The position numbers and the translations under genes were made by a program. Under the pieces are notes generated by a model, which had not been told where the DNA came from, ran no database searches, and saw nothing but the letters and a program-made list of their open reading frames with translations. 64,000 nucleotides of DNA from Phoronis australis (lineage: Eukaryota; Phoronida; Phoronidae): the NCBI GenBank assembly GCA_002633005.1, contig NMRA01000407.1, positions 347,162 to 411,161 on the forward strand, read 5' to 3'. Shown here piece after piece: positions 58,401-64,000 of this stretch. Numbering within the stretch: the first letter of the stretch is position 1; the number at the start of each line of letters is the position of its first letter.

Positions 58401-59674
58401 TTGTCATTTTTCACCAAATTAAACAATAACATGCAAATTTGAACCCAGAAACTTTTCGAATTTGAATGAATGAGATGGAAAACGTTTAAAACTAAAATTG
58501 CTAGGTGAAAGTACGCATGAATTCTTTTTGTAAAGCTACACCTAAGGGTCCACTAGGGGGCACAGTGGTAAGCGGATTCGTCTCAAGTCATTCCTATCTG
58601 GTGTCCCTTTCTCAGAAATACACTTGTGCAATTTATCCAAGTTCCTGCAAGGTGTTCACGAGATACAGCTGCAGACGCAAAAAGAATACCACTACTAAGC
58701 GCAACAAAATTCCTCGCCAGTCGTCCTCTCCCCAGTAGGGACGGATATACCAATTTTCATAGTCATCTTTACAGTGGTTTGGATGATACAGTGATGCGAA
58801 TGCCAACAAACAGATACAAAAACAGTAGAAACAACTACTAGGTGGAGTAGAACATGCTGAATCCAACTGAAAACAAGTCAAGAAGGCCACCTCCTTGATA
58901 GATACCTATTTACTAAATTTCATGGAAATCCCTTAAGGAACTCGCAAAAATACACAGACAACATAAAAATAAAATTGCCATTAGGGGGCACAGCAGTAAT
59001 GTTGGAGCCGCTGCGAAATTGATTCATGTCGTCCCCAGAATGATTGGAAAGAATCTAAAATTTTCAAGCACATCAATCAAGGGTGTATGCCTGTATGGAA
59101 GGACACAAAGCAGACGGGGATAATTTTATTGATTTATTAGTAATGTTTACAATATTTTACAAGGAGAGTAGCCCCATCAGTTCACATTGCTTCCATAGTC
59201 CACCCACTTATTTGGGTGCACAAAAAGTACGACACAAACTTTATTGGCAGGGGCACTGGTCGTATATAGCGCACCCCTTATTCAGTGCAAGAAACTGGTT
59301 CTCAGAATCGGGGATATATCCGACCAGTAGGCCTACTATTATCAGGTAAGTCTGAACTTGTTGGGCTTTCTGATTTTCAGTATCATTCTAGTCATTGCCA
59401 GCTGCCAGCTGGAAAGTTACCAATGAGGTCTACCACCGCTTGCTCTGGTCTTTAGGGCAGCATGGGCCAACTTTGCAGACCCTCAGGCTTCACTCAGCCC
59501 ACGCTTCACTGTCGCCGACACAGGGACACTAAGACTTAAGTAAGTTTATTTGTCAATTCATTACGCGTAAGAAATTCATGCAGCATCGTCTACCTCTCAA
59601 TAATATTGCACTTCCGAAATCTGCAGGTCACAATCAGATACGGATAGGACTCACCTACGCAAATCAAAAACCAT
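40489..59674 (-). CDS. ERGIC1: ERGIC1 (ER-Golgi intermediate compartment protein 1), complete, 9 exons
   Basis: Exons in transcript order are 59655-59674, 56065-56199, 51252-51346, 49719-49843, 48463-48570, 43272-43332, 42426-42526, 40914-41039 and 40489-40596. They total 879 nt, giving 292 aa plus TGA; human is 290 aa. Features: an N-terminal MVFDLRR, then FDVYRKIPKDLTQPTWTGAI leading into a membrane helix (residues ~25-45). SELYVDDP, GLDIQDDLGRHDVGF and VPGNFHVSTHSAGAQ mark the lumenal domain. STHDYFLKVVPTVYEDINGN and AIWFRYDMSPITVKYTERR follow, then a second helix (IVGGTFTVAGIIDSCVF) near the C terminus. ERGIC1 cycles between ER and Golgi with ERGIC2/3-type partners in cargo transport. Exon 1 is only 20 coding bases, placed by phase and by the match to human MPFDFRR. 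The exon 5 donor (gtagga) and exon 2 donor (gtaatc) are weaker than the rest, and exon 5 could end a few bases differently. Confidence 0.93.
41400..41745. repeat. Dispersed repeats in ERGIC1 intron 7
   Basis: 41400-41620 is a diverged copy of 9240-9470 (shared cttgg, actcatttgcataaaccat). 41640-41745 is related to the inverted unit at 15960-16080 (shared aaccagtttgatgc-cgttat, aaactggttctcaaaatg and cacgttata). Neither codes. Confidence 0.45.
45309..45359 (+). repeat. 14-bp tandem repeat, about 4 copies
   Basis: The unit ggacgccctggcaa is repeated in tandem with one variant (ggacaccctggcaa). It lies in ERGIC1 intron 5. Confidence 0.85.
45891..47550 (+). mobile_element. 1.66 kb DNA transposon flanked by TTAA, with inverted ends
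   Basis: The left end aggagcataccaccc is preceded by TTAA (45887-45890). The right end gggtggcattctcct is followed by TTAA (47551-47554). TTAA target duplications are characteristic of piggyBac and Kolobok superfamilies. Around 47070-47300 a + strand frame reads YSDEEILERRREQAQ and continues for about 70 codons with an E/R-rich start and HYHEPLPKHFG. It resembles accessory proteins carried by some invertebrate transposons, but I cannot name a domain with confidence. No transposase is visible, so it is probably an internally deleted copy. It lies in ERGIC1 intron 5. Confidence 0.65.
49246..49360 (+). repeat. 22-bp tandem repeat, about 5 copies
   Basis: The unit acactgacccatatttcata plus tt is repeated with near identity. 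It lies in ERGIC1 intron 4, upstream of exon 5 in the transcript. Confidence 0.88.
51107..51232 (+). repeat. Tandem repeat of cactcaacatg phrases, near ERGIC1 exon 3
   Basis: A short unit (tcactcaacatg alternating with cccactcaacatg, about 24 bp for the pair) is repeated about five times. The array ends about 20 bp before the exon 3 donor (51251), so it is the very start of intron 3 on the minus strand. Open frames through it are artefacts. Confidence 0.8.
51336..51405 (-). repeat. Exon 3 acceptor copies of the ERGIC1 37-bp repeat
   Basis: Two units of the 37-bp repeat occur here. The first is the authentic junction: on the minus strand ctgtatttcag, then catcagtgagct, with exon 3 beginning at 51346. 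The second, immediately upstream in the transcript, has an acceptor-like ctgtatttcag followed by caacgg. The remaining copies are at 53380-54200. Confidence 0.8.
51740..53210 (+). repeat. 452-bp tandem repeat, about 3.2 units, with CTCF-like motifs
   Basis: Landmarks recur at a 452-bp step: caaaactgccactaggaggc starts near 51940, 52390 and 52843. Each unit carries three motifs in one orientation, ccactaggaggcgcc, ccactaggtggcgca and ccactagggggcaca, about 150 bp apart. Each motif is followed by a related ~150-bp block that includes phrases such as caaatttcatgaaaatcc or caattttcacaatcatcc. The 452-bp unit is thus itself three diverged ~150-bp repeats. The array ends in a GC-rich run of acggacgg at 53285-53330. 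It lies in ERGIC1 intron 2, antisense to the gene. No coding content. Confidence 0.9.
53380..54200 (-). repeat. 37-bp repeat array copying the ERGIC1 exon 3 splice acceptor
   Basis: Two clusters (53380-53515 and 53965-54200) hold about ten 37-bp units. On the minus strand each resembles ctactgcattttgtctgtat, ttcag, catcagtgag, ct. This is the polypyrimidine tract, AG and first codons (ISEL) of exon 3, about 2-2.8 kb upstream of the true exon in the transcript. About half keep the AG (for example near 53396, 53433, 54018, 54091, 54129 and 54166); others read TTTCAA or have lost it. Steps of exactly 37 bp are clear at 54001-54075. The exon part is conserved in human ERGIC1 (NELYVDD), so the exon edge is the likely source. 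Confidence 0.85.
53600..53960 (+). repeat. Diverged copy of the CCACTAGG-GGC element
   Basis: It shares gcaactagatagctc, a gtcgaatccatccg phrase, aaatttcataaaaatcg and attgtcagtagggggcacag with the 452-bp array, and ends with the same terminal phrase (atataaatatgtgggtgcat). It separates the two clusters of 37-bp repeats. Confidence 0.7.
56738..56836 (+). repeat. About 17-bp tandem repeat, inverted partner at 57395-57460
   Basis: The unit cgaaggttcactactc is repeated about five times. The same phrases appear inverted at 57395-57460 (gtggaccttcggagtagtgc, then accttcggtgtagtg). The interval 56738-57460 may therefore be one inverted-repeat element of about 720 bp in ERGIC1 intron 1. Confidence 0.6.
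58500..59020 (+). repeat. Another diverged CCACTAGG-GGC element
   Basis: It contains gtccactagggggcacagtg near 58545 and attgccattagggggcacag near 58975. Between them lie phrases homologous to the 452-bp array (gttcctgcaaggtgttcacg, caattttcatagtcatc, ggtttggatgatac). Same orientation as the main array; in ERGIC1 intron 1. Confidence 0.7.
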
Positions 59675-60370
59675 TTTACGGATAAGATAGCAAACTTGTG
59701 CAGGACTACACGACGACTCTACTTCTATTCGTCCACGTTTAGTTTTCGCAAACTTCCTGTGTACAACTTGCTTGCGCAAACTTGATTGGATATGAGATTT
59801 GTTGGACTGGTCCATTACGTCGATGTAATAATATCTTTTCAACCAAAACTTCTTAGTTGTTTAAGGTCCGTCAAAGTGTAATATATGTACAACTCCCGAT
59901 TTCATTATAACACTGTGCTAAATAAGAGAGACGAACATAAAATTAACAAGCCTAAATCAAAACGGAACATCCTGTCACCCCTACATTGATTCTTCCCAGC
60001 TTTTTTACATCCTTGCACAGTCGATCTCTTTCAAAGAAAGTACGGGTTCCAAATCAAAACAAATTGACACGGTTTTTCAACGAAGATTTTGCCATGATTA
60101 TGTTAATTGAAATCAACGCTTCAAGATACTATAAAAGGTCAAAGAAAGTCACTATTTCCGGTCGCATGAAGTCAGTGGTCACGTGGTAGCTCATTCATAA
60201 AATTAGATTGCTCATTATCATACGACACGTCCGTAGTCGTAGTAAACATCGTGGATGGCGCGGTTAACGTGGGATTACTAATCCAGAATTCACCCTCCCT
60301 CCTGTGTCATAATACAAGTGAATTGGTCACCACCGAACATCCTATGACGTTGAAGGTAAGAGCTAAATTA
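59675..60370. promoter_or_regulatory. Candidate ERGIC1 promoter region, perhaps bidirectional
   Basis: The ERGIC1 start codon lies at 59674, and no upstream acceptor is evident close to it. The 5' UTR therefore probably continues into this stretch on the minus strand. At 60340-60360 the + strand has ctatgacgttgaag followed by a donor-like gtaagagc, which could be the first exon of a divergent transcript. No TATA box or CpG island can be claimed from reading alone. Confidence 0.3.
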
Positions 60371-63057
60371 AGATATGATTCTATATTAAATATTTGCTAT
60401 TAGCTGGTTAGTTATTCATAGTGTACAATTTTCGCGTACAGTGATTTCCCATTTTGAAAGTCGCAAATCGGTCAAGTTCAGTTATCATCTGGGATACAAC
60501 AGATGCGGGAGGTGGAAAAGGCCAATGAAGGTTGGTGTATTTTAAATTTTGTCGTCAGTTTAATTTTGATTAAAAGTGGGAATGAACGAAAGATAAGTGT
60601 AGAATATATATCCGAGTGACGGCATCGTTTGCTCCGGGGAATTGTCAATCGCTGAGTGATCAGGCTAAGAAGACTCGTCAGGCTAGCTCAATTAGTTTTA
60701 GTGGTACCTTTATCCCATTGTATCGAAGGTGCACTGCCATAAACGTATGCAGACAGTCCCGGATTGTAACTAATCCTCCGGGGGATCGAATGCACAATGC
60801 ATAGGCCTTGAACAAACCCCGTTTTTTTTAGTAATAAGGTCCTAAACCCTAACAAACTACGCATAGTTGGCAACACTTGAAAGCGTCAGCCGCAACACCC
60901 GGGATCGCCAGTACGTCGTTTTTTAGTCAAGCGGAAAATTATGAGTACATTGTGCTCGGTAACTACCCCCCTGTACTGTAGGGTCTAATGTCCCGCGCAA
61001 GCTCGTCTCCTATCTAAGGGGAAAAGCAGACGATCAGGACACGCTGTCTGTGCATGAGTCATGAATGGACACTTTAGTACGATTTATGCCGAACAATACC
61101 GATCCCCGTATGTTTACTTTCTGTAATATTTTGAGTGGGTGATCGGATGAGTGTGTGACGACTTGGGATTTTTAGCAGGTCGCTGAACAAAATCTGAGGT
61201 CGTGTTGTCCACCTGCTGAAAGCTAAATCGAGTCCTATGTTATGTCCAGTTCAATCTTCTCGTCAAAACCGCAGAACTTGTGATCTATTTCGGAATTCAT
61301 TTTTCTTTGGAATTTGCCTCCCCTTGCTATTTCACCATGACAACATTGTTGTTGGGTAAGATTACTGAAACTGGTATACTCATACGAGAAGGAGTAGTAA
61401 GAAAAACATAACTAAGTTTTTACATCTAAATTAATCCAGCCATCTTTGTATGATGTTGTTATCGTTAATGGTTGGTGTGCCTATAACAGCGAATACAAAA
61501 AACAAGCTGGTCCCAACGTGTGACCTGGTATCACAACGATCCTCTGCAATAAAACGAGCCGGTTTAAGAAATATTTGCCCCTCATGGAGCCCCGATGTTG
61601 CACGAACCCCAAGTTGTAGCGCTGTAATGGATAATCACCGGCACTGTATACAGATTTTCAACCACCAATTTCCCTACGAAAGCGGGCCTATATGACAAAA
61701 TTCCGTACGGAAGGGTTCACTTTGAAAATTCGAAACTTTGCAAAAGGATTCTTTCGCCCGCTACACAAATCCGCACAAAACTTGTTTAACATTGTTTGTA
61801 TTTTAAAAACTTTGTTGAACAAAATGTATTCATTCTGGTTAAAAATAGCTATCCAAGAATCTCTATTACGTAAGGGTTAGGACAATGGAATTAACAACTG
61901 CAAAGGGTGGAGCATGTTTCTTTACAAAAGAACGATTTGTCATGTAAGCTGCCAACAAATGGTCTGTTTTAATCGAGTCTGTAAATCATTCGGTATCCAG
62001 CAGTACCGTGATTAAAGTTATAGTCGAGTACACCCCGGTAGCTGTCGACTGGTGCTATATTTTATATTTGGGAGTCGATGATTGTATTCCAGCTTATTGT
62101 ATGTTTAATAATGACAACACAATTGCAAGAAGTATCAGGAAAGCGGTGCTTTCGTCTATAAAGATTTTCATATGAAATTGGAGATTTACGAGCGTCAGTC
62201 ATATACCGAGATCAGAGAAGCCATTTATTTGGTCAAATATGGCGTTGCGGAATCTCAACTAAAGCGGTTAATTTTCCGGCAGTTTTGTTTGAAAAACGCA
62301 CCCTCGAGCTCAGCTTTGCGCTCTTTATTTCAGTCCCAACTCATTTCAGCAAACTTTCCCATTGTTCAGAATTTGTGTTTTTTTTGCTTCAAAAGTGGCA
62401 GCGCTTTCCGTTGCATTTTTTGCTTATCAATTTTTGTTTAAACCAATGAGAAGCTACTGTCACGTGAATTATTGATTGTCATCCATATGCAAATCAGACA
62501 ATTATTGATTGTCCCTCGCATGTAAATAATTCAACACTGTCGCCATTTTGTCGATATGATATATTTCCAACATTCTGCGGGTCCGCACCATGGATTATGA
62601 ATGTGGGTGACACTTCAATAGTCTCTGTTTTGTAACCTATCATAAAATTTTTTTAAGTTGCTATTCTATGCAAGTGCAAATATGTTTCAAAATCAAATTC
62701 GTCAGTGTGATGATTTTATGTTGTTGTTTTCGCTCAGAAATTCAGTGCTTAATATGTGGCTTTCAGTGACAGTTCGCATCTAAATCCTTCCGTCTTCAAG
62801 CGAGGAAGCCATGTGGACGGATTACAAGCCCGTTTCCGCGCGAATATCCCCTGACATCGTTATCGCACTCACTTCCTGACTTCCAGCCTTGAAATGCATG
62901 TTAATTGGCGCCCTAAAGCCCTTAATGAGCAATTGATAATTAATACGCTTTATTAATGCCAATCAGCGCTTATCAAACTGGGCAAAACTGCAGCACTAGC
63001 CCACGCAATACACACCAGCACACTTCGCTTATGATAAAGTAATCGTGGGTGTCTGTT
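60371..63057. other. No gene recognised
   Basis: Small open frames exist on both strands but none shows recognisable motifs or consistent splice borders. A second donor-like site (gccaatgaaggttggtg near 60520) could extend the hypothetical divergent transcript. This may be the first intron of a gene running past the window end. Confidence 0.35.
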
Positions 63058-63262
63058 ATTGGCATGCCCAGCGGCCGGGGCCCGGAATTGAAAAATGTAT
63101 GTATGTCATGGTTTATTTTTTATTTTAGGTCTTGGAATCTGACGAAGAGATTTTTTATTTAATAATGTTCTACAAGACGAATGATTTTATCAATTCGTGA
63201 AGTTCTGACTGTCGAGTATTAATTTTCCAAACCCCGGGCCCCGGCCGCAGGACATGCCGATA
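63058..63262. mobile_element. MITE with GC-rich inverted ends (about 205 bp)
   Basis: The left end ggcatgcccagcggccgggg, then cccgg, is mirrored by the right end ccccgggccccggccgcagg, then acatgcc. Pairing continues into gaattgaaaaat/attttccaaa. The interior is AT-rich and non-coding. The GC-rich tips in an AT-rich setting make the borders clear. Confidence 0.7.
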
Positions 63263-64000
63263 AAAATGATTCCATGACCGCTCTTCTAAATTCCTGTTGA
63301 GATCTCAGACCAGCAAACACCAAACACACGGTACACATTATATAAAACTCACACATCGTGACAACTGAACTCCATACCAGGCGGTACCACATCATCTTAC
63401 GGATCTGGAATTTGGTTCCATGGTATGAAGTTTGCTTACGGTGTACGGAGTATTTTCGACGCGTGTGGAGTTTGGGGAAGCCGTGTGGGCTTTGTACCTC
63501 GGCCGGGTCTTGTGTTTGCTGTTTATGGGTTTAGGGGATAGAGGCTGGAATTTGAAGGCTCTGTCAAGGAATCGTTTCCAACTCCTGTTAATAGTTGGTC
63601 GGCGTTGTATTTTTGACTCATTCAAGGTTAACAATTTCCGGAACTCGTTGACCGTTACGAACAAGAACTGTATGTATTTAAATACAAGCATGCTCTCCCC
63701 GGAATTTCACATAATAATAACATATAATGGCGATTTTCATGTTATAGCTTGTTTTCGAGAATATAGGAAGTATAAACATATGGTAGGCCATTAAATGCTG
63801 CTGTAGTCATTCAAGAACTGACGTACTGTTTCTCTACCGCAACCCGGCCACTATAAACCACCAACCATCCACAAGATGAATAAAATAATCTGCGCGTTTG
63901 GGTGGAATTTTGAGATCGGTTCCGCCTACATGACTGCAGTTTGATTTACTTCCGCCAACATCCGGTATTTAAACATCGTGTTACTGATCGCACGTAGACC

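Noticed and set aside
59456-59540. Possible + strand exon with acceptor tctttag and donor taagtaagt
   Set aside because: The 85-base open segment looks exon-like but has no recognised domain and lies antisense in ERGIC1 intron 1, next to dispersed repeats. Probably chance.
60616-60876. Overlapping + and - strand frames of about 62 codons
   Set aside because: No recognisable motif, no splice support, and each is the shadow of the other.

Overview
The window is AT-rich, intron-rich animal nuclear DNA. It carries four spliced protein-coding genes in about 60 kb, one intron-containing tRNA gene and many mobile-element remnants. No bacterial-type operons are present. The exons resemble human orthologues closely, and the repeats (Penelope-like, Gypsy, THAP/P-element-like, many small foldback elements, and an element carrying CCACTAGG-GGC motifs) are of kinds familiar from marine invertebrates. 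My best guess is a non-vertebrate deuterostome such as a hemichordate or amphioxus. The species assignment is inference only.

Layout: 1-600 holds an unassigned hydrophobic reading frame on the + strand. 4059-6441 (-) has three exons of a TMEM128-like membrane protein; its last exon was not found. 9019-22301 (+) is a complete 10-exon sideroflexin gene (SFXN1/3 type, 329 aa). Its introns hold a 33-bp minisatellite, a Penelope-like retroelement fragment with a perfect 117-bp inverted terminal arm, and a 1.5 kb THAP-domain transposon. 22302-28370 is intergenic, with a THAP-element remnant and an 18-bp minisatellite. 28374-28471 (-) is tRNA-Arg(CCT) with a 25-nt intron. It is divergent from SNRNP27 at 28749-36790 (+, 6 exons, 141 aa). 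37000-40480 is intergenic, with a decayed Gypsy pol. 40489-59674 (-) is a complete 9-exon ERGIC1 gene (292 aa). Its large introns hold a 1.66 kb TTAA-flanked element and a tandem array of a 452-bp unit rich in CTCF-like motifs. 59675-64000 is the upstream region of ERGIC1 with no recognised gene.

The exon models are reconstructed by hand from splice sites and phase. The three complete genes each sum to an exact multiple of three and match the human protein length within about 15 residues. The genes do not form a pathway: sideroflexin is a mitochondrial amino-acid carrier, SNRNP27 a tri-snRNP splicing protein, ERGIC1 an ER-Golgi cargo-cycling membrane protein, and TMEM128 an ER membrane protein of unclear role.

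The most unusual signal is that two genes independently carry tandem duplications spanning an intron 3' end plus the start of the following exon. In the sideroflexin gene this is a 67-bp unit x4 before exon 8. In ERGIC1 it is a 37-bp unit, about 12 copies, before exon 3. Both create arrays of decoy splice acceptors. The second is the CTCF-like motif array lying inside ERGIC1 intron 2.
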